Positions 8,194 through 16,271 of a stretch of DNA of 64,000 nt are shown here, in pieces. The translations under genes and the position numbers were made by a program. This DNA is from Mesorhizobium erdmanii USDA 3471 (lineage in GTDB: Bacteria; Pseudomonadota; Alphaproteobacteria; Rhizobiales; Rhizobiaceae): contig NZ_KI421453.1 in the NCBI RefSeq assembly GCF_000472705.1, forward strand, positions 495,264 through 559,263, written 5' to 3'. The notes under the pieces are model-generated. The model was given only the letters and a program-made list of their open reading frames with translations, was not told the DNA's origin and made no database searches. Within the stretch, counting starts at the first letter, position 1. Every line of letters starts with the position of its first letter.

Positions 8194-8871
8194 GTGCTTG
8201 ACGACCTTTCCGTTTTGCGGCTGGAATCGGGATTGAGCACGTCGATGAGGTTGCATTCGATGACGCAAAGCACGCCCGATGATTCCCACGAAGCCTTCGC
8301 GCGCATTTACCAAACCAACGAGTGGGGCTCCGCGGAATCGCGCTCCGGGCTCGGTTCAGCGTACGCGACGACGCATCGTGTGCGAACCGTATTGCCGATG
8401 CTTTTGCGCGCACTGGATGTAAAGTCCATGCTTGATGCGCCCTGCGGCGACTTCAACTGGATGCGCTTTGTCGATTTGGGCAAAACGCACTACGTCGGCT
8501 GTGATATTGTTCCGGAAGTCATCGAAACGAATCGCATGCGATATGCGGATCGCGAATTTTGCGTCCTCGATCTGGCTGCAGATCCGCTGCCGAACGTCGA
8601 TCTCATTTTTTCACGCGACTGTCTGCAGCATCTGACCGAGCCCGATATCTGGCGCGTGCTGCGCAACTTCAAGAAGTGCGGCGCGCGCTGGCTGCTCACC
8701 TCAAGCCATTCGACCTCGGCACAGGACATTGCGCTGGAAACGGGCGGATTCGGATTTCTCAACTTACAGCAACCGCCATTCTCGTTGCCTCTGCCACTCC
8801 TGGTCATGCCGGAGGAACACTACGCATCGAAGGCGATGTGTCTGTGGGACATGGCGCAAATCGGTGCATGA
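8194..8871 (+). CDS. class I SAM-dependent methyltransferase
   Basis: 225 residues from GTG 8194 (AGGA close upstream); ATG 8260 (MTQSTPDD) is an equally plausible start because the first 22 residues carry no conserved feature. The SAM-binding motif I is SMLDAPCGDFNWM near residue 80, followed by YVGCDIVPEVIETN and a post-motif segment VDLIFSRDCLQHL. The single-domain Rossmann methyltransferase belongs to a group often found beside polysaccharide or glycoprotein genes. It sits 240 bases after the glycosyltransferase/FkbM fusion on the same strand, so I infer a role in methylating the same glycan. The acceptor is unknown. Confidence 0.75.
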   Translation: MLDDLSVLRLESGLSTSMRLHSMTQSTPDDSHEAFARIYQTNEWGSAESRSGLGSAYATTHRVRTVLPMLLRALDVKSMLDAPCGDFNWMRFVDLGKTHYVGCDIVPEVIETNRMRYADREFCVLDLAADPLPNVDLIFSRDCLQHLTEPDIWRVLRNFKKCGARWLLTSSHSTSAQDIALETGGFGFLNLQQPPFSLPLPLLVMPEEHYASKAMCLWDMAQIGA

Positions 8872-8948
8872 GAGAGACCAGTGCCATTCCCGATTCAAGT
8901 GCTAGTCGCCGCTGCGAAGGCCTTAGCAAATTACATACCACCTAAGCG

Positions 8949-9953
8949 TTGTTCAATGGGTGTGGGGTTGCGGTAAGTTCAGCGATCGCGCGCTCCGCAT
9001 CATGCCTCGAAGGGTATGTTTGGACAAAGGAGCATAAGCTGACGAACAGGCGAGAGTTCAGTATACTTGCGGCCGTCTCATTGGCTACCGGCTTGGCATC
9101 AGTTGCGCTGTTGAGCCACTCTCGGAAAGCCTACGCGGCCATGTCTCCCAAATCTACGTTGGCCCACCCATCGCCAACCCTCCTTACCGCGCCCATCGAG
9201 CTTGCCGGCGACTGGGGCCGCATGCTGGAGGGTGCTGCCGTTCAGGTTCTCGAACGCATGCGCCATGCCTGCCTCGACGGCGTTCGCCTGTTGTCTGACC
9301 GCCAGCCGACGCGCCTGCGTGTCGACGAGCACACTTCCGGCACGCCGGCCATCTGGCTGCACCCGGACGGCAGCAGCATGGCTTGGATCATCGTCGATAT
9401 CGGTGAGCGTGACTGGTCGAAGCTCGCCTACCAGTTCGGCCACGAGCTCGGCCATGTCCTCTGCAACAGCTGGCAGGCCGACGCCAAGCCTGCGCCGCCC
9501 TGCCAATGGCTTGAGGAAGCCATGGTGGAGGCCCACTCGCTGCGCGGGCTCGGGCGTCTGGCGAGAAGCTGGAAGGAGACCCCGCCCTTCGCTGGCGACA
9601 ACGCCTTCGGCGATGCCATCGCCCGATACCGCCAGGATATCATCGACCGCTATACGGCGCTCGCCGACAGCCAGGGGCTTACCGGCGACGCCGCGGCGTG
9701 GTTCGCCGGCAATCGCGGCGAGATCGAAACGCCCGCTCTCAATCCGTTCGCTCAGGCAATGTCGCTGACCATCCTCGCCGAATACGAGCGCGCGCCGGAC
9801 TGCATCGAGGCGCTGGGCGCGCTCAACTGCTGGCCTGGACGGACCGGGATTCCGATCGCCGAGTATCTGTTAAAATGGGAGGCAAGTTGTGGCGAACTGC
9901 AAGCCTCGCCCCGATTGCCAATCCGCCTGCGCCAGCTGTTGGGGATCACTTGA
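8949..9953 (+). CDS. predicted exported zinc metalloprotease-like protein (HELGH)
   Basis: 334 residues as drawn from the first ATG. The first 30 residues are atypical; a strong AAAGGAG six bases before an in-frame CTG at 9039 suggests translation may really start there, immediately before NRREFSILAAVSLATG...SRKAYA, which is a twin-arginine or Sec-type signal peptide ending at an AxA site. The mature part carries a zinc protease signature HELGH near residue 165 (YQFGHELGHVLCNSW) with a downstream acidic stretch (CQWLEEAMVEAHS) that could give the third ligand. No standard family is recognised. It is probably periplasmic or surface-bound. Its position after the glycosylation-like genes suggests, but does not show, a role in maturing a surface protein. 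Confidence 0.65.
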   Translation: MFNGCGVAVSSAIARSASCLEGYVWTKEHKLTNRREFSILAAVSLATGLASVALLSHSRKAYAAMSPKSTLAHPSPTLLTAPIELAGDWGRMLEGAAVQVLERMRHACLDGVRLLSDRQPTRLRVDEHTSGTPAIWLHPDGSSMAWIIVDIGERDWSKLAYQFGHELGHVLCNSWQADAKPAPPCQWLEEAMVEAHSLRGLGRLARSWKETPPFAGDNAFGDAIARYRQDIIDRYTALADSQGLTGDAAAWFAGNRGEIETPALNPFAQAMSLTILAEYERAPDCIEALGALNCWPGRTGIPIAEYLLKWEASCGELQASPRLPIRLRQLLGIT

Positions 9954-9972
9954 CCAGTGGAGGAAAGGGCGC

Positions 9973-11481
9973 TCAGAAAGTCTGGTTGTAAGCGCCCACT
10001 TGCGAACTGCGGCGCAGCACGACGTCGACGGCCTCGAACATCTCCCGGCGGCGCAACGATGATATGGGGCTTTCAACGACCACGACAAGCTCCGGCTTGT
10101 TCGACGAAGCGCGCACCAGCCCCCAGGTGCCGTCCTCGGCGACGACGCGCACGCCGTTGACGGTGATCAGGTCAGCGATCTTCTGGCCGGCGAATGCGGC
10201 ATCATTCTGCTTCATAGCCTGAAAGTCGGCGACCACCCGCTCGACGACGCCATACTTCACGTCGTCCGCGCAGTGAGGCGACATGGTCGGCGTGCCGAAG
10301 GTCAGTGGCAGCGCGCGATACAGGTCGGCCATCGAACTGCCGGGACTGCGATCCAGCATCTGACAGATGGCGATGGCGGTGATCAACCCATCGTCGTAAC
10401 CGCGACCGATAGGCGGGTTGAAGAAAAAATGACCAGATTTTTCGAAGCCGGCGACGGCGCCGAGTTCGGCGACGCGACGCTTGATGTAAGAGTGGCCGGT
10501 CTTCCAATAGTCGGTGACCGCGCCGTTGGCCTGCAGCACGCTATCTGTGTGAAACAATCCGGTCGATTTGACGTCGACGACGAAGGTCGAGCCGGGATAG
10601 CGAAGCGAAATATCCCGCGCCAGCATCACACCGACCTTGTCGGCGAAGATTTCGTTGCCCTCATTGTCAACGACGCCGCAGCGGTCGCCATCGCCATCGA
10701 AACCCAACCCGACATCTGCCCGGGTCTTCAGCACCTTGTCCCTGATGGCATGCAGCATCTGCATGTCTTCTGGGTTTGGATTGTAGTTCGGAAATGTATG
10801 ATCGAGCTCGATGTCGAGCGGGATCACTTCGCAGCCGATCCGTTCCAGCGCTTCAGGCGCAAAGGCGCCGGCAGTACCATTGCCGCAAGCGACCACGACC
10901 TTGAGCTTTTTCGAGATGCGCTTGTCCTGGGTCAGATCGTCTAGATATGCTTCTCTAAAGCCGGAAATGAAATCATAAGAGCCGCCGCCAACAAGATCGA
11001 AATCGCGGGCCAGCACAATCGTCTTCAGCGCGTTCATCTCTTCGGGACCGAAGGTCAGTGGCCGTGCGGCACCCATCTTAACGCCAGTCCAACCGTTTTG
11101 GTTGTGCGAGGCGGTGACCATGGCGACCGACGGCGTATCGAGCGCGAACTGGGCGAAATAGGCCATCGGCGACAAGGCCAGACCGATATCCTTGACCCTC
11201 GCGCCAGCGGCCATCAACCCGGACACCAGCGCCAGCTTGATAGAAAGCGAATAGGAGCGGAAATCATGCCCGGTGACGATATCGGGTCCAACGCCGAGAC
11301 GGCGGATCAGCGTGCCGAGCCCCATTCCGAGCGCCTGGACGCCGATCAGGTTCAGTTCGGGTGCTACCTGACCAAACCACCAGCGCGCGTCATACTCCCT
11401 AAACCCGGACGCCTTGATCAGCGCCGATGTTTCAAACTCGAATGTGTTGGGCCGGGCTTCGTCAACGAAATTCAGCGACAA
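9973..11481 (-). CDS. phosphomannomutase / phosphoglucomutase
   Basis: 502 residues from a TTG start at 11481 with CGGAG nine bases upstream; the residues after it (EARPNTFEFETSALIKASGFREYDARW) begin as in other alphaproteobacterial family members. The phosphoserine loop is TASHN (Ser125), the metal loop is DGDGDR at 262-267, and the C-terminal phosphate-binding domain is present. The enzyme interconverts mannose-6-P and mannose-1-P (or the glucose forms) in the cytoplasm, feeding GDP-mannose or UDP-glucose synthesis. It is convergent with the metalloprotease gene. A gutted second copy lies at 43968-44159 beside the GDP-mannose pyrophosphorylase fusion, so this copy probably serves the exopolysaccharide pathway. 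Confidence 0.9.
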   Translation of the reverse strand: MSLNFVDEARPNTFEFETSALIKASGFREYDARWWFGQVAPELNLIGVQALGMGLGTLIRRLGVGPDIVTGHDFRSYSLSIKLALVSGLMAAGARVKDIGLALSPMAYFAQFALDTPSVAMVTASHNQNGWTGVKMGAARPLTFGPEEMNALKTIVLARDFDLVGGGSYDFISGFREAYLDDLTQDKRISKKLKVVVACGNGTAGAFAPEALERIGCEVIPLDIELDHTFPNYNPNPEDMQMLHAIRDKVLKTRADVGLGFDGDGDRCGVVDNEGNEIFADKVGVMLARDISLRYPGSTFVVDVKSTGLFHTDSVLQANGAVTDYWKTGHSYIKRRVAELGAVAGFEKSGHFFFNPPIGRGYDDGLITAIAICQMLDRSPGSSMADLYRALPLTFGTPTMSPHCADDVKYGVVERVVADFQAMKQNDAAFAGQKIADLITVNGVRVVAEDGTWGLVRASSNKPELVVVVESPISSLRRREMFEAVDVVLRRSSQVGAYNQTF

Positions 11482-11981
11482 GACTGGAAACTCCGAACAG
11501 CAGGAAATGCCATGTTGTCGAGGCGGCAGGTTACCAGAACCATTCGCAAGCCCCTATCTATCACTTTGGTTGACCAGGCTTCCACGATAGGATGGGCGAA
11601 TCCGAGATGAGGCTTTTTGCCTGGCCGTTCTTGCAATGCCCGCAGGCTTGATATCGTCAGCGAGATGCAGACTTTGGCGTTCGATTTCGCGGTGCCGTTT
11701 GCGATGTGATTTGGGTCTATACGGCGTTCCGACAAAGACCAGATTGCCGCCCGCTACAGCGGCATTATCGCGGCTTGAAAGATCCTGCTTTTCAGCCGGT
11801 AACGGGTCCATAACTCTCTTTAATGTCTTGTGATCGAGATGATTCGAGTTGTCCACAGCCGCAGCCACTTGCCCTATCTGCAGTTGCTGGAATCCTCCAA
11901 AAAAATGCCTTAAGCAGCCGTGAGCGAACCTACAAGATCTCTGCCCTTAAGAGCGCATTGCTGTTAATCACGGATTCAAAA
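11482..11981. other. intergenic region with possible transposon ATPase trace
   Basis: 500 bases without a supported gene. On the minus strand one frame reads NLVFVGTP and the next frame, a little downstream, reads HIANGTAKSNAKV. Together these faintly recall the P-loop start of IS21-type IstB helper ATPases, broken by frameshifts. The similarity is too weak to call a pseudogene. No terminator or repeat ends were found. Confidence 0.25.
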
Positions 11982-12215
11982 ATGCCGCTGTTTTTTTTCG
12001 ACGTCCAAGACGGCAAATCCCATTCTCCTGACACAGAGGGCACGCACTACGCAGGTGCGCTTGAGGCCCGCGCAGACGCAGTTAGAATGCTCGTCGCGAT
12101 GGCGCAGGACGAAGTTCGGGACGAATTGCAGAGCAAACTCTCGGTCACTGTGTCCGACGAAAGCCGTCGGCCCGTTATGGAAGCAAACATCGATTGCACC
12201 ATAAAGGTTTTTTGA
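11982..12215 (+). CDS. small DUF6894-like protein
   Basis: 77 residues from ATG 11982; the frame is open upstream but only the part beginning MPLFFFDVQDG looks conserved. The pattern (FFFDVQDG, DTEGTHYAGALEARADAVRML, VTVSDESRRPVMEANIDC) matches the small cytoplasmic proteins common in Rhizobiales and labelled DUF6894, of unknown function. No membrane segment or signal is present. It stands alone between the phosphomannomutase and the polymerase gene. Confidence 0.65.
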   Translation: MPLFFFDVQDGKSHSPDTEGTHYAGALEARADAVRMLVAMAQDEVRDELQSKLSVTVSDESRRPVMEANIDCTIKVF

Positions 12216-12405
12216 ACCGTTCCAGCTTCGCGTGCGGTCAGTCGTCAACCGTGGCGAAGGTATTCCAAAGAATTTGAAGGCTTCTACTTCGTAGCCTTAG
12301 ATGTGCTTCTGGTGCTTGAGACATACGCAGTTTGGAAGTTGCGGGCGTTGATAACTCGCAGATTGAGGGCTGCGTCTCCCATACTCGGCAGTCCATGGCC
12401 GTCCG

Positions 12406-13932
12406 TTATTCGGTATCACTGTCGGTATTGAACTGGACGGGGCCCTGGCACATCGCCAAGAATCTTTGCCGCTGCAAAGCCAATCCGGCGGAACCGCCGT
12501 ACACGACGTTGACCGTACCATGACCCGACGGCGGGGCGCTTCGTCCTAATGCGGTCATACCGCGCAGAGCGCGGGCCCGCGTGGCGGAAACGACTGCAAG
12601 TGCTATGAAGAAGAGAATGCCTGGATCGGCGCTGCCACCCGACACCGACATGGCAATTATGCTTGCAAGGGCAGCACTCCTGACGCTTGCCACGACCGCA
12701 TCGGTCTCTGGGTCCACCCACTCACGAGCCGCGCCCAGCCCCCTGGCCAGAATACAGAGCAGGATAGCCATCATCAGCGATCCGAATAAGCCCAGCTGGG
12801 AAAGGACGGCGATCGGCCAACTCGATGCCCTTGAACTGCCGAAACCAACGCCCAGTCCACTGGTATCGAGAAAGGACTGTAGACTCTTCACATTCCAATA
12901 GGTGCGCTCATGGCCCGACGCGGAATCCGCTTTGTTAACGATAGTGCTGTTGATCAGCCTGACAAAAGGGTCCAAGGCCTCGGCTTTGTAAAGGCTGATG
13001 CCCAATATGGCTGTCCCGCCCACCACCATGAGAGCGATTATCAGCATCTCTTCGCGCTCGACTTTTCCCTTAAGGACCGAAGCCAACATAGAAAAAGCAA
13101 CAGGAATGCATACCAGAGTCAGCCCGACGTAGGCGGTCGATGAAGTCGACAGAATGGACAGGAAGAGCAGGATACCCGACAGCCATTTCGCAAGAGGTGA
13201 TTTTGTCTTCCTCCAGTAGCTGTAGCAGAATGCCAGACAGGCGAGGGAAACGCTGGCGAACGAAGAGGCCTCCGAAAAAGGCCCGGTGATCCGTACGAAT
13301 CCGGCCTCGATCGCGTCCGTTATGATCGCGTAGTTGGCGGTTCTGATCGGGGCCAGCAAGTCTCCCGCTCCCACGTTCTTGCCGACAAAATCGATCAACC
13401 CCATTCCCGTGTGCAGGCCACACCAAAGGAAGAAGCCGCGGCGGACTTGGTCGATCCGGTTGGAGTGCAGCAGCAGAGTGCAAAGCGCTATCGCGGCGAG
13501 TCCACCAAGAATGAAATAACCCGTCTGAGAAATGTTGCCTGTTACCGGCGCCAAAGAATCTTCTACGACTGTGCCCCGGGTCTTGGACTGCACGAAGACC
13601 GCTGTCTGTCCTGCAAATAACCTAGGAAACAGCCATGATCCGATGATTGCGTAAACCATGAGGCTTGTAAGAATCCAGACTGGCCGGATGCTTCCGAATA
13701 CGGTTCCGAGGTCAAACCAGATTCGACGCCTCGCCGCGACGGCCGTGACGAGCAGGACCGCGAATATGGTGTAGATCAACGGCGATGACCCGCCCAGAAA
13801 GGTAAGGGTCATGACGGCCGTCGCACCGAAGGCCTGGGAAGCGATCAAGCCGATGATCAGCATTCCCCTTGAATAGTAGGCAACGACCAAAATAGCCGCG
13901 CATATTAGCAGTCCCGGCAAAGACACCTGCAT
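12406..13932 (-). CDS. O-antigen/exopolysaccharide polymerase-like membrane protein (Wzy/ExoQ-like)
   Basis: Start placed at ATG 13932 (MQVSLPGLLICAAILVVAYYSRGM), the beginning of the first membrane segment. The frame is open for 129 more codons upstream, but that part is Arg/Ser/Pro-rich and lacks family character. The 508-residue product has roughly ten to twelve hydrophobic segments and a large periplasmic loop. A conserved-looking stretch, FVRITGPFSEASSFASV, and YVGLTLV recall Wzy and O-antigen ligase proteins. Such inner-membrane enzymes join repeat units on undecaprenyl diphosphate at the periplasmic face. With the Wzx-, ExoF-, ExoP- and ExoY-like genes of this window it completes a Wzx/Wzy export route. 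Members share little sequence, so polymerase versus ligase cannot be settled. Confidence 0.75.
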   Translation of the reverse strand: MQVSLPGLLICAAILVVAYYSRGMLIIGLIASQAFGATAVMTLTFLGGSSPLIYTIFAVLLVTAVAARRRIWFDLGTVFGSIRPVWILTSLMVYAIIGSWLFPRLFAGQTAVFVQSKTRGTVVEDSLAPVTGNISQTGYFILGGLAAIALCTLLLHSNRIDQVRRGFFLWCGLHTGMGLIDFVGKNVGAGDLLAPIRTANYAIITDAIEAGFVRITGPFSEASSFASVSLACLAFCYSYWRKTKSPLAKWLSGILLFLSILSTSSTAYVGLTLVCIPVAFSMLASVLKGKVEREEMLIIALMVVGGTAILGISLYKAEALDPFVRLINSTIVNKADSASGHERTYWNVKSLQSFLDTSGLGVGFGSSRASSWPIAVLSQLGLFGSLMMAILLCILARGLGAAREWVDPETDAVVASVRSAALASIIAMSVSGGSADPGILFFIALAVVSATRARALRGMTALGRSAPPSGHGTVNVVYGGSAGLALQRQRFLAMCQGPVQFNTDSDTE

Positions 13933-14477
13933 GCCGATCGAGCTTCCCGCTTGGTTGGCCCCAGTGACGCGGATACAGCAAGCTGTCCGACGGTCGATCT
14001 TTCGGCAGGTGGATATCCCGGGCAAGAGAGTCAAAGGGGGTAGCCTCACCTGCGAAGGTAGAAAGCGCAGATGCGTTTCCACCTCCCTTACGGCTAACAA
14101 TGAAAGTGGTGGCCCGCTCACCATCGCTCTGAGGCCGAATGTAGCTGCTATCGCTCTCGCATTGAAAATGCATGTGGTCATGACGGAGGACAAAATAGGC
14201 CCTCGGAGGAGCGGTAAGCGAGTCGGCGCCGTGGAGCCATTGAGGTGTTTAGTGATGGCGAGCCTTTGTATTCTTGTTCCTGTACCCTCCTGCAAATGGC
14301 TAACCCTCAATCCCGGCACGCCGCCTAAAGAACGGCTCGACTAGGGAAGTCTGTGACCTTACCAAAGTCGTAGGCAGCTTTTGCTTTCTGTCGCAAAACC
14401 TGTGTCAATGATGACGGAAATGGGAGGCTCGGCAATGGGCGGTTGTCTAAAGCTCCAGCACAAGGAGGACAGGCGAT

Positions 14478-14702
14478 ATGACCACCCAGGTTGTATATCG
14501 CGCATTCGGGCCCAAGCAGGTCAGGCAACTCAAGGAGGTTTACGAGTGTGCACGGGCGGTGAAGGCTAAGTACCCCGAGAGCCATCTTGCGAGCAAAGCC
14601 GCCAAAAGGCTCATCGACGCTTTCGAAGCTGAGCTCCAGAATGACGGAACCGTTCTGGATGTGTGTTGGCTGACCGAAGCTGATCCTCAGGGAACCGCCT
14701 GA
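14478..14702 (+). CDS. hypothetical protein, 74 aa
   Basis: A short gene with a strong CAAGGAGG ribosome site nine bases before ATG 14478. The product (MTTQVVYRAFGPKQVRQLKEVYECARAVKAKYPESH..., ending LTEADPQGTA) is soluble and mostly amphipathic helix, with no signal or membrane segment. I recognise no family. It lies alone upstream of the LuxR-type regulator on the same strand, about 460 bases away, so co-transcription is doubtful. Confidence 0.6.
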   Translation: MTTQVVYRAFGPKQVRQLKEVYECARAVKAKYPESHLASKAAKRLIDAFEAELQNDGTVLDVCWLTEADPQGTA

Positions 14703-15165
14703 GGCCGGGCATTCATCACTCGTACCTCTGTCTCGGGGTAACCGCGGCTCATCTGCACGGCTTGGCGTCCTGCCGGGCCGGCAGGGGACCTTTCGGGCAA
14801 GGTTTGACGTTGTCAGGGGATGCAAGAAGCCGCAACTTCCCCCTATCGGATAAGGACCGGCATCTCTTCCGCCTTAGTCAGATTGCAGCGCATATGGCGT
14901 GGCTCGACATCGGCTTCTGTCGCCGGCGTAATTATTTACCAAAAATTAACCTATGTTAGCGACTGCTTGCGAATAGCCCATAAGCTGATCAGGTTGTTCT
15001 GATTGGGCAAAAAGGAGCAGCAGAGGGCGCCAAGTTGGGAAATCCCAGCTAAAGCTCTCAAAACGGGCTGGGTATCAAACTTTTGAAATTCCGAAGTATG
15101 TGAAGAATGAGGGGCTAATTGGCCGCCGCAGGGCGGATTCTTGTGGGAAAAGGGTGGGTAGAAAT
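14703..15165. other. intergenic region upstream of the LuxR regulator
   Basis: About 460 bases without a supported gene. Bases 14930-14960 are AT-rich (attatttaccaaaaattaacc), a plausible promoter position for the regulator downstream. No clear operator repeat or hairpin was seen. Confidence 0.4.
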
Positions 15166-15933
15166 ATGAGTTCCGCAGTAGGACTGCATAAGTACACATT
15201 GGCAAATCACAAAGAAATTCCGTCCGACGGAACGGGAATAGTCAACGAACAAGTAGGCAGGGAATGCCTCCTCATCTTAGACGGAAGGGCCCTAGACCGC
15301 GAATGTCTCGCATCGGCCCTTCAGGATCACGAACTCGGCATGGCGGTCCAGGCCATGGGTTCAATCGACGAATGGCGCGCGAAAAAGGGGACGCCCCCTC
15401 CCCTTGCAGCCATTCTCTTCAACCTTGGAGGTCGGAAGGTAACCGATCATGGTATGGTGGAGCAGATCAGGCGCATTTCGAGCGAATTCGAGTCGGTGCC
15501 TGTGGTGATTTTGGCCGACACAGACGACCTTGCACAGATATTGACGGCTCTCGAATGCGGCGCACGTGGCTACATTCCCACCTCTGTAGGGATCGATGTC
15601 TGTGTCGAGGCAATCAATCTCGCGGCGGCGGGCGGCATATTTGTTCCGGCAAGCAGCGTCCTATCCATGCGGCACCTGATAGATGCAGGCAGCCGTGACA
15701 CGAGGCCTTTAACCGGCATGTTCACGCTTAGGCAGGCTGAGGTCGCCCAGGCGCTCCGACGCGGCAAGGCGAACAAGATCATCGCCTATGAGCTCAATCT
15801 GCGAGAAAGCACCGTGAAGGTGCACATCCGCAACATCATGAAGAAGCTCAAGGCGACCAACCGTACGGAAGTCGCCTACAAGGTCAATGATCTCTTCGCG
15901 GAAGGAACCCCGGCTGAAGACTTATCGCAGTAA
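15166..15933 (+). CDS. LuxR-family regulator with degenerate receiver domain
   Basis: 255 residues from ATG 15166; an in-frame ATG 22 codons upstream lacks a good ribosome site. The N-terminal half has the fold pattern of a response-regulator receiver (CLLILDGRALDRECLASAL, PVVILADTDD, GARGYIPTS). The usual phospho-acceptor Asp is Asn-like (ILFNLGG), and the usual Lys after the Gly-Tyr-Ile-Pro turn is Thr. It is probably not phosphorylated normally. The C-terminus is a LuxR/NarL helix-turn-helix (FTLRQAEVAQALRRGKANK, STVKVHIRNIMKKL). No histidine kinase is nearby. Its position between the polymerase and the nucleotide-sugar genes suggests control of polysaccharide synthesis through a non-phosphate signal. 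A hairpin terminator follows. Confidence 0.85.
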   Translation: MSSAVGLHKYTLANHKEIPSDGTGIVNEQVGRECLLILDGRALDRECLASALQDHELGMAVQAMGSIDEWRAKKGTPPPLAAILFNLGGRKVTDHGMVEQIRRISSEFESVPVVILADTDDLAQILTALECGARGYIPTSVGIDVCVEAINLAAAGGIFVPASSVLSMRHLIDAGSRDTRPLTGMFTLRQAEVAQALRRGKANKIIAYELNLRESTVKVHIRNIMKKLKATNRTEVAYKVNDLFAEGTPAEDLSQ

Positions 15934-15935
15934 CA

Positions 15936-15967
15936 AGCGGCCCTCCTTCAAGCGGAGGGGCCGTTCT
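15936..15967 (+). terminator. rho-independent terminator after the LuxR regulator
   Basis: Begins two bases after the stop codon. Arms GGCCCTCC and GGAGGGGCC pair with one bulge across a seven-base loop, followed by GTTCTTAA. The T-run is short, so efficiency is uncertain. Confidence 0.7.
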
Positions 15968-16271
15968 TAAACTACTCTGCTTCAAAATCGGGTCGCTCGC
16001 GAACGCTGACAATTTTTGATCCGCGACAATGGGCGCGCTCTGGCGCGGCTCGCTACCCAGAGCGCAAAACGATGCCGCAGCCGATTTTTCATGAGCGTTC
16101 CAAAAGCGCACGGATCCGGCTGTTCTAAAATTCCAAAGATCGCCTCATCATGCGGAGCCAAGGGCGGATCCGCGCCTTCCATCCACCATAAGTGCTAACC
16201 GGTGACCTTATGGAGAACGCGAAAATCCAGGGCCAAACATGTAGACTTTCTATCAACATGGAGTGGTCCGC
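15968..16271. other. intergenic region with a 9-bp stem-loop
   Basis: Between the LuxR terminator and the aminotransferase gene. Bases 16035-16065 form a perfect nine-base inverted repeat (GCGCTCTGG / CCAGAGCGC) around a 13-base loop with no T-run. It may be a remnant of an intergenic palindromic element or an mRNA structure. The aminotransferase ribosome site (GGAG, 16260-16263) is at the right end. Confidence 0.45.

Noticed and set aside
11482..11870. Possible IS21 IstB ATPase remnant
   Set aside because: Only short, frame-shifted traces (NLVFVGTP, HIANGTAKSNAKV). Too little to call a mobile element, and no inverted repeats were found.
12406..14319. Long form of the polymerase gene starting at 14319
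   Set aside because: The first 129 codons are Arg/Ser/Pro-rich without membrane character; family similarity begins at ATG 13932.
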